A DNA stretch of 59,862 nucleotides from Lachnospiraceae bacterium (GTDB lineage Bacteria; Bacillota; Clostridia; Lachnospirales; Lachnospiraceae), in assembly GCA_017513005.1 (NCBI GenBank), contig JAFWDM010000005.1:1-59862 (forward strand), given 5' to 3'. Position 1 is the first letter of the stretch, and each line of letters starts with the position of its first letter. The position numbers and the translations under genes are program-made. Under the pieces are notes generated by a model. The model was not told where the DNA came from. It ran no database searches and was given only the letters and a program-made list of their open reading frames with translations. Positions 10,162 through 18,724 of this stretch are shown one piece after another.

Positions 10162-10190
10162 TTGGACAGATCTGCATCCTGTGCTATAAT
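10162..10190 (+). promoter_or_regulatory. Promoter of the NusG-II / Gx transporter pair
   Basis: TTGGAC, 17-nt spacer, TATAAT (10185-10190), about 44 nt before the start codon at 10234. Confidence 0.85.
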
Positions 10191-10233
10191 GCTTTAGTTA
10201 CACAAAGCTAATATCACAATGGTTGCATAAAAT

Positions 10234-10632
10234 ATGAATCTTTTTAAAATCCTTCGAAGGGGGGACTTCGTTCTCCTCTTTCTGTTTCTGGCCTGCGCGG
10301 CGCTGGTGGCTGCCTCTCCGCTCATACATCCCCCTTCAGAGGCCAGGCGGGTGAGGATCACATGCCGGGGAGAGGAATTCGGGATCTATCCGCTGGATAA
10401 AGATGCCGAGATCACGGTTACGCAGGCGGGAAACACCAATATCATAGCCATAGAAAATCATACCGTCCATATGGAATCTGCGACCTGTCACAATCAGGTC
10501 TGCGTAGATACGGGAGTCATCAGCCGCACCGGGGAGACGATCGTCTGCCTGCCGAACCGTGTCGTCGTGGAGATCCTGGGACCGCAGAAGGGAGGTGAAG
10601 ACGATGAAGGCATCGACGCCGTCGTCAAATAA
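10234..10632 (+). CDS. NusG domain II-containing membrane-anchored protein
   Basis: 132 residues. After a positively charged start (MNLFKILRRGD) one hydrophobic segment at about 12-30 anchors it, followed by an extracytoplasmic NusG domain II fold with the characteristic SATCHNQVCVDTG and ICLPNR-like VCLPNRVVVEI segments containing paired cysteines. Function of the family is not established. In many Clostridia it neighbours a Gx transporter and rnf or apbE genes, as here, so a link to membrane redox or quinone/isoprenoid biology is inferred. Its 3' end overlaps the next gene by 29 nt. Confidence 0.88.
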   Translation: MNLFKILRRGDFVLLFLFLACAALVAASPLIHPPSEARRVRITCRGEEFGIYPLDKDAEITVTQAGNTNIIAIENHTVHMESATCHNQVCVDTGVISRTGETIVCLPNRVVVEILGPQKGGEDDEGIDAVVK

Positions 10633-11140
10633 ACCGGCTTCTGCCGCGCGCCGTGTCGCGCTGACGGGCCTTTTAGCTGCTCTGGCACTGATCTTCACCT
10701 ATGTGGAGGTGCTGGTTCCCTTCAATGCCGGCATACCGGGGATCAAGCTGGGGCTCGCAAATCTCGTACCCCTCATCGTTCTGTACCGGCTTGACGCCCG
10801 CTATGCTGCCGGAGTGAACCTGATCCGCGTCGTACTGGCCGGTCTCCTTTTTACAGGGGCCTTCGCAATGCTATACTCCCTTGCCGGATGCATTGTCAGC
10901 TTTCTCGTCATGTGGGCCTGTAAAAAATCGGACCTGTTTTCCGTGATCGGCGTGAGTATGGCAGGAGGCGTCTTCCACAATCTCGGCCAGCTCATGGTCG
11001 CCATGTTCGCTGTCTCCGGTCTGCAGCTCATCCATTACATGCCCGTTTTGATCCTTTCCGGGATCATCGCCGGGATCATCGTCGGGATCGGAGCATATAT
11101 CCTGCTGGACCGCCTTCCAGGTCAGCTTTTCCGAGGCTGA
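10604..11140 (+). CDS. Gx transporter family membrane protein (HepI-like, ECF S-component fold)
   Basis: 178 residues with about five to six membrane segments and the family's conserved GIPGIKLGLANLVPLIVLY block near the N-terminus. Members were once annotated as heptaprenyl diphosphate synthase component I, but resemble ECF transporter substrate-binding subunits; the ligand is unknown. The start at 10604 has GGGAGG 8 nt upstream and lies inside the end of the preceding gene, indicating coupled translation. No ECF ATPase is in the window. Confidence 0.85.
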   Translation: MKASTPSSNKPASAARRVALTGLLAALALIFTYVEVLVPFNAGIPGIKLGLANLVPLIVLYRLDARYAAGVNLIRVVLAGLLFTGAFAMLYSLAGCIVSFLVMWACKKSDLFSVIGVSMAGGVFHNLGQLMVAMFAVSGLQLIHYMPVLILSGIIAGIIVGIGAYILLDRLPGQLFRG

Positions 11141-11215
11141 AAAACGGTACGTGTTAAAAAAACGGTCCGTGTTTAAAAACGGTCCGTGTTTAAAAACGGT
11201 CCGTGTTTAAAAAAG
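11141..11215 (+). repeat. 17-18 bp tandem repeat, four copies, after the Gx transporter gene
   Basis: Four units of the type ACGGTCCGTGTTTAAAA begin at 11144, 11162, 11179 and 11196. Each contains the short palindrome ACGG-T-CCGT. The array starts immediately after the stop codon. Confidence 0.85.
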
Positions 11216-11240
11216 TCATTGTCAAAAACTCTCAGTATAA

Positions 11241-11276
11241 AAGACCCGTCTGCGTTTCAATACACAGACGGGTCTT
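11241..11276. terminator. Bidirectional terminator between Gx transporter and rnfB
   Basis: AAGACCCGTCTG and CAGACGGGTCTT form a perfect 12-bp stem with a 12-nt loop; T-rich sequence follows on the plus strand and an AT-rich stretch on the minus strand. It serves the convergent ends of the two operons. Confidence 0.85.
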
Positions 11277-11342
11277 CTTTCATTTTCAGCTTTTTCTGTA
11301 TCAGGAGTTGACCTCCCTGCACAGACGAAACCGCTTCGCAGA

Positions 11343-12266
11343 TCAGGCCTTTGCTTCTGCTTCCTTCTTGGCAGCAGCTGCAGCGAGGGCAGCCTGTTTC
11401 TTCTTCTCTGCTTCCTTTGCTTCCATTGCAGCAAGGGTATTCTTGACCTTCTCAAGCTGCTCCACAGAGTGCAGAAGATCCTGGATCGCGCCGGTCGGAC
11501 ACTTCACCACGCACATGCCGCACTGTTTGCACTTGGCGGGATCGATAGAAGCCAGGTTGTTTTCGACGTGGATCGCGTCGAACTTACAGGTTCTCTGGCA
11601 CATACCGCAGCCGATGCAGGCGACTGTGCAGCCCTTGCGGGCATCCGCGCCCTTCTGGGTGTTGTGGCAGCGCACGGAGATCTTGGACTTCTCGGGAACC
11701 AGCTTGATCAGGCTGTTCGGGCAGGCCTTGATGCAGGCGCTGCAGCTCGTGCACTTGTCGCGGTTAACGACAGCGACGCCCTTGATCACATGGATCGCAT
11801 CAAATGTACATGCAGCTTCGCAGTCGCCCAGTCCAAGGCAGCCGTTAGGGCAGGCCTTGCTGCCGCCGTAGAGCTGCTTGGCAGCCTTACAGGTCTTGAT
11901 ATCTTCGTAATCGAAGAGCTGCTTGGCATTGTTGGTCGTACCGTTGCACATGACAAAGGCAACCTGCTTCTCCATGCCGTCAGCGCTCTTGCCGAGGATC
12001 TCAGCGAGCTTTTCCGCACAGGCGGGGCCGCCGACAGCACACTTGGTGATCGGAACACCGTCGGGATCTTCCACGAGAGCATGTGCGTAATCGTCACAGC
12101 CTGCGTAGCCGCAGCCGCCGCAGTTAGCGCCGGGAAGCTCTGCACGCATCAGGACAAATCTGGGATCCTCCTGAATGTAGAAGACTTTTGAAGCATATGC
12201 AAGGATAATGGAAGCGATCAGGCCGACTACAACGACGAGTACGACCGGAATAATGATCTGATTCAT
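11343..12266 (-). CDS. rnfB: Rnf complex subunit B, multi-[4Fe-4S] ferredoxin-oxidising subunit
   Basis: Receives electrons from ferredoxin in the Rnf complex. One N-terminal membrane helix (residues 4-25) is followed by the four-Fe-S cluster motif CGGCGYAGC near 53-61, then three 2[4Fe-4S]-type motifs, including CTSCSACIKACP, CIGCGMCQRTCK and CKQCGMCVVKCP. The last 40 residues are an Ala/Lys/Glu-rich helix, likely coiled coil. 307 residues. The ATG at 12266 follows AAGGAGG. It is the last gene of rnfCDGEAB, followed by the terminator at 11241-11276. Confidence 0.95.
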   Translation of the reverse strand: MNQIIIPVVLVVVVGLIASIILAYASKVFYIQEDPRFVLMRAELPGANCGGCGYAGCDDYAHALVEDPDGVPITKCAVGGPACAEKLAEILGKSADGMEKQVAFVMCNGTTNNAKQLFDYEDIKTCKAAKQLYGGSKACPNGCLGLGDCEAACTFDAIHVIKGVAVVNRDKCTSCSACIKACPNSLIKLVPEKSKISVRCHNTQKGADARKGCTVACIGCGMCQRTCKFDAIHVENNLASIDPAKCKQCGMCVVKCPTGAIQDLLHSVEQLEKVKNTLAAMEAKEAEKKKQAALAAAAAKKEAEAKA

Positions 12267-12282
12267 CTGTTGACCTCCTTCC

Positions 12283-12864
12283 TTACGAGAACATTCCGCC
12301 GAATCCCATGAAGCTCAGCGCCATGATGGCTGCTGTCAGCAGGACGATCGGAACGCCCTGCCAGGACTTGGGCATACGGCTCTGGTCAACGAGTTTGCTT
12401 CGGACACCAGCCATGAGGATCATCGCAAACAGGAAGCCGATGCCGGCGCCGAATGCGTTGAAGAGAGACTGGAGATAGTTGTAACCGCTGTCGATGTTGC
12501 TGATGCAGACACCGAGGACGGCGCAGTTGGTCGTGATCAGGGGAAGGAAGACACCGAGGGACTTGTACAGTCCGACCATGTTCTTCTTCATGAACATCTC
12601 GATCAGCTGCACGAGAGCGGCGATGACCAGGATGAACACGACGGTCTGCAGATATCCGATTCCGAATCTGTCAAGCAGCAGGTTCTGGATCGGCCATGTG
12701 ACGGCAGTCGCCAGGACCATGACGAAGGTGACGGCGATGCCCATGCCCGTTGCGCTTTCCTTATCCTTGGAAACACCCAGGAAAGGGCAGATGCCCAGGA
12801 ACTGCGCCAGGGGATAGTTGTTTACCAGCACCATGCTGATGATGATGATCACATATTTAGCCAT
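12283..12864 (-). CDS. rnfA: Rnf complex subunit A (membrane subunit)
   Basis: 193-residue integral membrane protein with six predicted helices; homologous to NqrE. It shows NYPLAQFLGICPFLGVSK near the N-terminus and ITTNCAVLGVCISNID in the middle; the paired Cys regions are where an intramembrane Fe-S cluster sits between RnfA and RnfE homologues. GGGGAGG precedes the ATG. Four bases separate it from rnfE. Confidence 0.95.
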   Translation of the reverse strand: MAKYVIIIISMVLVNNYPLAQFLGICPFLGVSKDKESATGMGIAVTFVMVLATAVTWPIQNLLLDRFGIGYLQTVVFILVIAALVQLIEMFMKKNMVGLYKSLGVFLPLITTNCAVLGVCISNIDSGYNYLQSLFNAFGAGIGFLFAMILMAGVRSKLVDQSRMPKSWQGVPIVLLTAAIMALSFMGFGGMFS

Positions 12865-12867
12865 AGA

Positions 12868-13557
12868 TTAAGCCACCTCCCCTTTTGCGCATCCGCTGCC
12901 GTCGACACAGTCATCCTGCATCGCGCAGTCGCTGCAGCCGAAGCCTTCGCGGATGGTGCTCTTGTCGGTCGTGATGTAGTGGACAAAAGCCATGACGAGC
13001 GCGTAGACGAAGAAACCGCCGGGAACGAGGGTCATGATGCTCATGCCGGGCATAATGCGGGAGAGGATCGGAACGCCGCACCAGGTGCCGGCGCCGATGA
13101 GCTCACGCAGGGAACCCATGACGACCAGTGTAAGTGTGAAGCCGATGCCCATGCCGATGCCGTCGAGCGCGGAATCAATGATGCCGTTCTTGCTGGCGAA
13201 CATTTCCGCACGGCCCAGGATGATGCAGTTAACGACGATCAGAGGCAGGTACAGACCCAGGGATTTATCCAGGGCAGGTGCGAAAGCCTTGACCACCAGC
13301 TGCACAATCGTGACGAAACCTGCGATGACCGTGATAAAGCAGGGGATACGGACATTGTCAGGAATGATCTTGCGCAGAAGCGCGATAACGATGTTGGAGC
13401 AGATCAGAACCGCCGTTGCGGAGACGCCCATACCAAAGCCGTTGATGACGGAAGTGGAAGTCGCAAGCGTCGGGCAGGTGCCGAGAACCAGAACGAGAAC
13501 CGGATTCTCTTTGATCAGTCCGTTGGTCAGGATCGAAAGTTTACTCTTGTTTTCCAT
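12868..13557 (-). CDS. rnfE: Rnf complex subunit E (membrane subunit) with cysteine-rich C-terminal tail
   Basis: 229 residues with six membrane helices; homologous to NqrD and paired with RnfA. It has LVLVLGTCPTLATSTS near the N-terminus and PLIVVNCIILGRAE mid-chain, the counterpart Cys sites for the intramembrane cluster. After the last helix a hydrophilic tail of about 30 residues carries four or more cysteines (GCSDCAMQDDC and a later GSGC). Such a tail is not part of the core fold; it may bind metal or be accessory. Its ATG overlaps the rnfG stop by one base. Confidence 0.94.
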   Translation of the reverse strand: MENKSKLSILTNGLIKENPVLVLVLGTCPTLATSTSVINGFGMGVSATAVLICSNIVIALLRKIIPDNVRIPCFITVIAGFVTIVQLVVKAFAPALDKSLGLYLPLIVVNCIILGRAEMFASKNGIIDSALDGIGMGIGFTLTLVVMGSLRELIGAGTWCGVPILSRIMPGMSIMTLVPGGFFVYALVMAFVHYITTDKSTIREGFGCSDCAMQDDCVDGSGCAKGEVA

Positions 13558-14129
13558 TACTGTGCACCTCCTATCGCCGCATACTGGGCAAGTGCCGCTG
13601 CTACGCCGGAGTGGATCGCCTGGCCGGAAACGGAAGCGCCGGAAATGTAAACGAACGGGGCAGCCTCTTTCTTGATGTTTCCTGCACTGGAGAGGGCATT
13701 CATGCCGGTGTACTGTGCCAGATAATCAGGTTCCATATCCTTGGTACCGACACCGGGAGTATCCGCGTGCTCTGTGACAGTGACGCCTGTGATCGCTCCG
13801 TCGGCATCCAGACCGACCATCATGGTCAGAGAGCCGCCGAAGGACTTTGTCTCCACTGTCATGACGCAGCCGGCGCCATTATCAGCGGTATAGATTTCCT
13901 GCACCTGTGCCTTGCCATCCTCGGATCCGGCAAGCTCCACACCTTCTGCGGCAGTGAAGCTGTCCGCCGCGGGCAGCAGCTGCTGTCTGGCAGCGACTGC
14001 GGAAGCCTCGGCATTGGCCTGAATGATCGGGTCTGCAACCTTAAATGTCAAAGCCAGAGCGATCGAAACAACAAGACAGATACAGCTCAGCACTATGATG
14101 GGTGCTGCAAAACTCTGTTTCTTTTCCAT
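13557..14129 (-). CDS. rnfG: Rnf complex subunit G (FMN-binding)
   Basis: 190 residues: one N-terminal membrane helix (about 9-30), then an extracytoplasmic FMN-binding domain. RnfG carries FMN covalently, attached by ApbE to the fourth residue of an (S/T)GA(T/S) motif. Here the motif near residue 170 reads SGASVS, so the likely acceptor is Ser rather than the common Thr. No apbE gene is in the window. RBS AGGAGG before the ATG. Confidence 0.93.
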   Translation of the reverse strand: MEKKQSFAAPIIVLSCICLVVSIALALTFKVADPIIQANAEASAVAARQQLLPAADSFTAAEGVELAGSEDGKAQVQEIYTADNGAGCVMTVETKSFGGSLTMMVGLDADGAITGVTVTEHADTPGVGTKDMEPDYLAQYTGMNALSSAGNIKKEAAPFVYISGASVSGQAIHSGVAAALAQYAAIGGAQ

Positions 14130-14141
14130 TTCACACCCTCC

Positions 14142-15212
14142 TTATGCTTTCTTTGCTTCCGCTGCTGCAGCTTCCTTCTTGCGCTTCGAAATACCGTAGA
14201 ACTTGTCCTCCGCAAAGGAATCCAGAAGAGGAGTCGCGATGTTCATGAACAGAATTGCGAAGGAAACACCTTCAGGATAAGAGCAGAACAGACGGATGAT
14301 CATGGTGACAAGACCACAGCCGATACCAAACATCACCTTGCCCATAGGCATGATGGGGGATGTGACATAGTCCGTCGCGCAGAAGACCGCACCGAACATG
14401 ACACCGCCGGCACATACATGGAAGCAGGCCATATACAGAGCCGACTGGCCTTCAGGGCCGCCGCCGGTCACTGCGTAGTAGATCAGTGCGAACAGGAACA
14501 CGGTGCAGACGAAGCAGACCGGGATGATCGGGGAGATGATCTTGAGGGCGATCAGGATGATCGCGCCGATCAGGATCGCGATGGCGCAGGTCTCACCCAT
14601 GGCGCCGCCGATATTACCGGTGAACATGTTCAGCAGGGAAGGAGCACCTTCCAGGCTGCCGTCTGCCAGATAGCCGAGGGGAGTCGCGCCGGTCACGGCG
14701 TCAACGCCTGCCTTCTGGAAGTTGGTCAGCGGCCACAGGGACATCCATGCCGTGAAGGAGAGGAACAGGGTGATACGACCGACGATCGCCGGATTCGCAA
14801 AGTTCCTTCCCATGCCGCCGAACAGCTGCTTGACGATCACGATCGCCACGAAGCTGCCGATGATGCAGATCAGGATCGGCATAAAGATCGGATAGCCGAT
14901 CTCGCTCAGGTGCGTGAGATTTGCAGGCAGGTTCAGGGCCAGGATCAGGCCGGTGACCAGGGCACTGCCGTCGCGCACGGTAACGGGTTTGTTCAGGATC
15001 TTCTCATATGCCCACTCAAAGAAGGCACAGGAAGCCATACATACCGCGATGATCACGACCGCGGGAATGCCGAAATAGACGATACTCATGATCGCCGCCG
15101 GGCAGAGTGCTGCCACGACATACAGCATTGTCTTTGTTGTATCCAGGCTCGTCACCAGATGGGGCGAGGAGGATACAGTCAGATTATCATAATATTTTGT
15201 ATTACTTGCCAT
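14142..15212 (-). CDS. rnfD: Rnf complex subunit D (membrane subunit, covalent FMN)
   Basis: 356 residues with about nine to ten membrane helices; homologous to NqrB. The flavinylation motif DAVTGATPLGY is intact, matching Dxx(S/T)GAT with Thr as FMN acceptor. The C-terminus has FGIGCGLVTMIIRLF and ends in a Lys/Glu/Ala-rich cytosolic tail. Its start overlaps the end of rnfC by 11 bases, with GGGAGG inside rnfC. Confidence 0.95.
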   Translation of the reverse strand: MASNTKYYDNLTVSSSPHLVTSLDTTKTMLYVVAALCPAAIMSIVYFGIPAVVIIAVCMASCAFFEWAYEKILNKPVTVRDGSALVTGLILALNLPANLTHLSEIGYPIFMPILICIIGSFVAIVIVKQLFGGMGRNFANPAIVGRITLFLSFTAWMSLWPLTNFQKAGVDAVTGATPLGYLADGSLEGAPSLLNMFTGNIGGAMGETCAIAILIGAIILIALKIISPIIPVCFVCTVFLFALIYYAVTGGGPEGQSALYMACFHVCAGGVMFGAVFCATDYVTSPIMPMGKVMFGIGCGLVTMIIRLFCSYPEGVSFAILFMNIATPLLDSFAEDKFYGISKRKKEAAAAEAKKA

Positions 15213-16524
15213 TGCTGCTTGCCTCCCTTACCATTGCTTTGCCCAGCTTGTTCATAAAGGCCAGCGGACGATGCGCGGGACAGACGAACGAGCAGCTGCC
15301 GCACTCCATGCACTGCATGACCTGCAGGTCATTGAGCCGCTCCACATCGCCCATTTCATACGCATCTGCAAAGCCTGTGGGCAGCAGTTCGAACGGACAC
15401 GCCTGGTGGCATCTGCCGCAGTTGATGCAGGCTGTTTCTTCGGGGATCCATGCCTGTTCCTTGGAGAACACGAGGATCGCGTTGTTGTTCTTGACGATCG
15501 GCAGTCTGTCGGAGAAGACCGCACGGCCCATCATAGGTCCGCCCATCAGGATCTTCTTCGGAGGCTTGCGGTAACCGCCGCAGAACTCTACGACGTCGTG
15601 GATGTCAGTGCCGATCGGAGCCACAATGTTCTTCGGCTCGGCAACCGCATCACCGTCGACTGTCATGCGCTTGCTGATAAGCGGGATACCATCCTTGAGA
15701 TACTGCCCCAGGAACGCGATCGAAGTCACGTTGGAGACGATGCAGCCCAGATCCGCAGGAAGAACGCCTGCGTCACAGGTCTTGCCGAGCACCTCGTAGA
15801 TCAGGACACGCTCAGCGCCCTTGGGATAGCTGGCCTTGAGCGGGAACGTATACATGTTGTTGATTCCCTGCTTCGCAAACATGTTGTCGAAATTGTCGAT
15901 CGCATCCGGCTTGTTGTCCTCGATGCCGATATAGCAGTCATCGAGTTCAAGGTACTTCATGACGGCAAGTGCGCCGTCGATCACGTTCTGAGCATCCTCC
16001 AGCATTGTCCGATGGTCGGACGTAATGAAAGGCTCGCACTCTGCGCCGTTGATGATCAGGGTCTTGACGCCGTCCTTGTTCTTGGGATCGAATTTCAGCC
16101 AAGTCGGGAATGACGCACCGCCCAGACCGACCAGTCCGCTTTCCTTGACGGCTGCCACGAATTCCTTGTGGTTCGTGATGACCGGCGGCTTGATCTCGGG
16201 ATCCATGGCCTGCTGTCCATCAGATTCGATAACGACCATCGTGTCCATGCCGCCCATTGCGTTCCTCTCGGTCTCGATGCCCGTCACCTTGCCGGAGACG
16301 CTGGCATGAATCGGAACGTGCAGGAAAGCATCAGTGTCACCGATCTTCTGGCCTACCAGAACCGTGTCCCCCTTCTTCACCAGGGGCTTGCAGGGCGCAC
16401 CAATGTTCTGCGACATGGAGATCCTGACAGTAGCAGGAACCGGCATGATCTCAGTCGCACAGCCGGCCGTGTGTTTGTGGTGGCCGGCATTAATGCTGTT
16501 CAAATGCCTGGATTTGAAAAACAT
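15202..16524 (-). CDS. rnfC: Rnf complex subunit C (NADH/FMN and Fe-S subunit)
   Basis: 440 residues; the peripheral subunit that hands electrons to NAD. The N-terminal barrel-sandwich domain includes the family's GAPCKPLVKKGDTVLVGQKI, the Rossmann-like FMN/NADH region has GLGGASFPTWLK, and two [4Fe-4S] motifs follow (CINCGRCHQACP and CMECGSCSFVCP). First gene of the operon; GGGAGG precedes the ATG. Together rnfCDGEAB would couple ferredoxin oxidation by NAD to Na+ or H+ export at the membrane; the ion cannot be told from sequence. Confidence 0.95.
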   Translation of the reverse strand: MFFKSRHLNSINAGHHKHTAGCATEIMPVPATVRISMSQNIGAPCKPLVKKGDTVLVGQKIGDTDAFLHVPIHASVSGKVTGIETERNAMGGMDTMVVIESDGQQAMDPEIKPPVITNHKEFVAAVKESGLVGLGGASFPTWLKFDPKNKDGVKTLIINGAECEPFITSDHRTMLEDAQNVIDGALAVMKYLELDDCYIGIEDNKPDAIDNFDNMFAKQGINNMYTFPLKASYPKGAERVLIYEVLGKTCDAGVLPADLGCIVSNVTSIAFLGQYLKDGIPLISKRMTVDGDAVAEPKNIVAPIGTDIHDVVEFCGGYRKPPKKILMGGPMMGRAVFSDRLPIVKNNNAILVFSKEQAWIPEETACINCGRCHQACPFELLPTGFADAYEMGDVERLNDLQVMQCMECGSCSFVCPAHRPLAFMNKLGKAMVREASSNGK

Positions 16525-16806
16525 AAGTTAGCTCCTCCCTTTCCTTTTATGGTACTATGAACGCTGCATAAAGATCGAATCAGGAGAACGTCATCATCCC
16601 GCCCCGGCCCGTCACCACACACCCCCACAGTGCGGAGTCACTATGCAGTCAGTTCCTATTTCAGAATGCATTGAAGACAAGCAGGGTACATAGCCATTCA
16701 ATGCATACTTACATATTATAATCCATATTTTGTTTTCCTGCCTGTATGTTTTGACTACATATGCCGAAAAATTGTTTCTTTTTTCATACAACTTAACCAA
16801 TATCAT
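16525..16806 (-). promoter_or_regulatory. rnf upstream region with candidate -10 and leader hairpin
   Basis: On the minus strand a TATAAT lies at 16720-16715 with no good -35 box. About 190 nt of leader follows, including GCATTGAA paired with TTCAATGC. No coding sequence is apparent. Confidence 0.4.
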
Positions 16807-18672
16807 TCATTCCCGAAAGGAAAACCGGCCGTCGAGAAAATCAAACCGGCTGCGGATCCAGACTTCCATTTTCTCCATGGCCTTCTGCGCATCCTCGTCC
16901 TGCGGCCAGCCCTTCATCTCCCTTGCCAGGGCTCCGCTCCGGCGGAGTGTTTCAAAATACCCTTCTGCCACGGAAATGATCCTGTCAGCGCTGATGCCTC
17001 CCGCACGCCATGCGGCCCACTTCCTCCCAAGTGCCTTCTGCAGCTCCTCCCCGGTTCCGGCATCCGACCTCAGAAAAGCCTCGAAATCGCAGGTACTGTC
17101 CTCATACGGCGTAAAGGCGGAAGCCGTATCCATGTCAAACGCCGTATACCGTTTTTCCGGTTCATAGACAAAGACATCCCCGAAGGTATAATTCATATCC
17201 CAGATCGTCCGGTACAGATCATACTCATACAGATCTCCGTCTCCGGCAGTATCTCCGTCTCCGTTATTCCCATTTTCTTTATTTCCATTTTCATTATTTC
17301 CATTCCCGTTCTTTTCGCCGGGCATATGCTTCGATGCGATGAGAAAGCTGTTTTTCCAGTTGTTGTCCATGGCGTGGGTCATCGCACAGAACAGGCTCAG
17401 GGAAAGGACACTGTCCATGTCCGGAACAAGCTGCGCATTTTCCAGCGTACCGCTGTCATACGTCCGGAAGGAAAACTCGTGGAAGGCCTGCATCGGTCTC
17501 CATGTGGCAGTCTGATCCCAGCTTTTCGGATACCTGAGCTCCACGCAGGGGAATCCGTAGTCATTGCAGATCTCCAGGTCCTGCGCCCGTTCCGCCCCCT
17601 CATAGAGATCCAGGTAGGGGTATTCCCGGTTCCACCGGTCGATCTTGTACAGAAGGTCTCCCGGCGACAGGCCGAGCTGCTTTCTGTCGACAGGCTCCAT
17701 CAGACCGTAGATCCCCTGCCAGGCATTGTCGATAAAAAGCTCGACGTAGCGCATGCGGGAAGACGGCATCGGCGTCCCGGCAAAAAAGGAAGCCTCATCC
17801 CAGAGTGTATAAGCGGTCATCTCCCGCACCCTGGTGCTGTCCGTATAGAGGGGATTCAGGATCCAGTCGTCATCGCGGCGCAGGTCCAGCCAGGTCACTT
17901 TTTCCTGGTCCCCTGCCGTGTCCTTGAGGGAGATCTTATAGGGCTTTTTCTCCAGTGTGGAGGAGACATTGCCCCGCACATGAAAGCTGCACCGGAAAGT
18001 CTGTTCCGAAGCAGCTCCCGCTCCCCTGTCTCCCGCGCCCGCAGACAGAGGCGGCAGCAGGCGGATCAGTCCCTCATGTTTTTCTTTATAAGCGATCTCC
18101 TGCGCATCGGTCTTTTGAAGAGAGAGGACGGGAAGTCCGGTCAGGACGATCTGAAACTGCGAAGTACCCTCCGGAGTCACCAGCCGGGCGGGGAAGGCAT
18201 GGCCCTCCTGCACGGCAGCCGCAGGGTCCTCCTGCAGATCGTCCGCATAAAGCTCGATCCTGCCACCGGGAGCAGCCGGGACAAGCGCCTCCAGGATGGT
18301 CCTTCGAAATTCCGCGGCAGCCTCGTCCCTGTTTTCCACAGTGTTCTTTTCGGAAAGGGCGCCTTCGTCCGGCAGCTCCCAAGGGACGTAGACGGTGCAG
18401 GAAGCGGCATCACATGCCGGCATCCCGCCCTTCCACAGCACATCCTTTGGGGTAAACGGCAGAGCCGCTGCGGCTCCCGCTCCGGTATCCGCAGCCGAAG
18501 GATCCTGCAAAGAAACAGTGTCCTGCGCACGAGCAGAAGAAGCCGCGCCGCTTCCTTCGGAGGCGGAAGTCCGGTCCGCGCCTCCCGCATACATGTATTC
18601 TGCCATTAAGATGCCGCTAAGCAGCAGCATAAAAAGCAGGAGGAGAAACAGGGTCTCTCTTTTACTGGTCAT
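16807..18672 (-). CDS. CotH-family protein, membrane-anchored or secreted
   Basis: 621 residues. An N-terminal hydrophobic segment (about 7-25) follows MTSKRETLF and acts as signal or anchor. The CotH core spans roughly residues 210-600: FHVRGNVSSTLEKKPYKISL, SSRMRYVELFIDNAWQGIYG and DWILNPLYTDSTRVRE are characteristic, with a later FDMDTASAF segment. CotH proteins include protein kinases of spore coats and cell-surface proteins of unknown activity. An Asn/Gly/Asp/Glu-rich insert (about nt 17232-17320) interrupts the core. Last gene of the polysaccharide operon, 52 nt after the Wzz-like gene; role in modifying the polymer or surface is inferred. Confidence 0.85.
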   Translation of the reverse strand: MTSKRETLFLLLLFMLLLSGILMAEYMYAGGADRTSASEGSGAASSARAQDTVSLQDPSAADTGAGAAAALPFTPKDVLWKGGMPACDAASCTVYVPWELPDEGALSEKNTVENRDEAAAEFRRTILEALVPAAPGGRIELYADDLQEDPAAAVQEGHAFPARLVTPEGTSQFQIVLTGLPVLSLQKTDAQEIAYKEKHEGLIRLLPPLSAGAGDRGAGAASEQTFRCSFHVRGNVSSTLEKKPYKISLKDTAGDQEKVTWLDLRRDDDWILNPLYTDSTRVREMTAYTLWDEASFFAGTPMPSSRMRYVELFIDNAWQGIYGLMEPVDRKQLGLSPGDLLYKIDRWNREYPYLDLYEGAERAQDLEICNDYGFPCVELRYPKSWDQTATWRPMQAFHEFSFRTYDSGTLENAQLVPDMDSVLSLSLFCAMTHAMDNNWKNSFLIASKHMPGEKNGNGNNENGNKENGNNGDGDTAGDGDLYEYDLYRTIWDMNYTFGDVFVYEPEKRYTAFDMDTASAFTPYEDSTCDFEAFLRSDAGTGEELQKALGRKWAAWRAGGISADRIISVAEGYFETLRRSGALAREMKGWPQDEDAQKAMEKMEVWIRSRFDFLDGRFSFRE

Positions 18673-18724
18673 AGTCTTGCATTATGCACTTCTTATTTCC
18701 TGTGCATATATAGTTCCTGCACAT

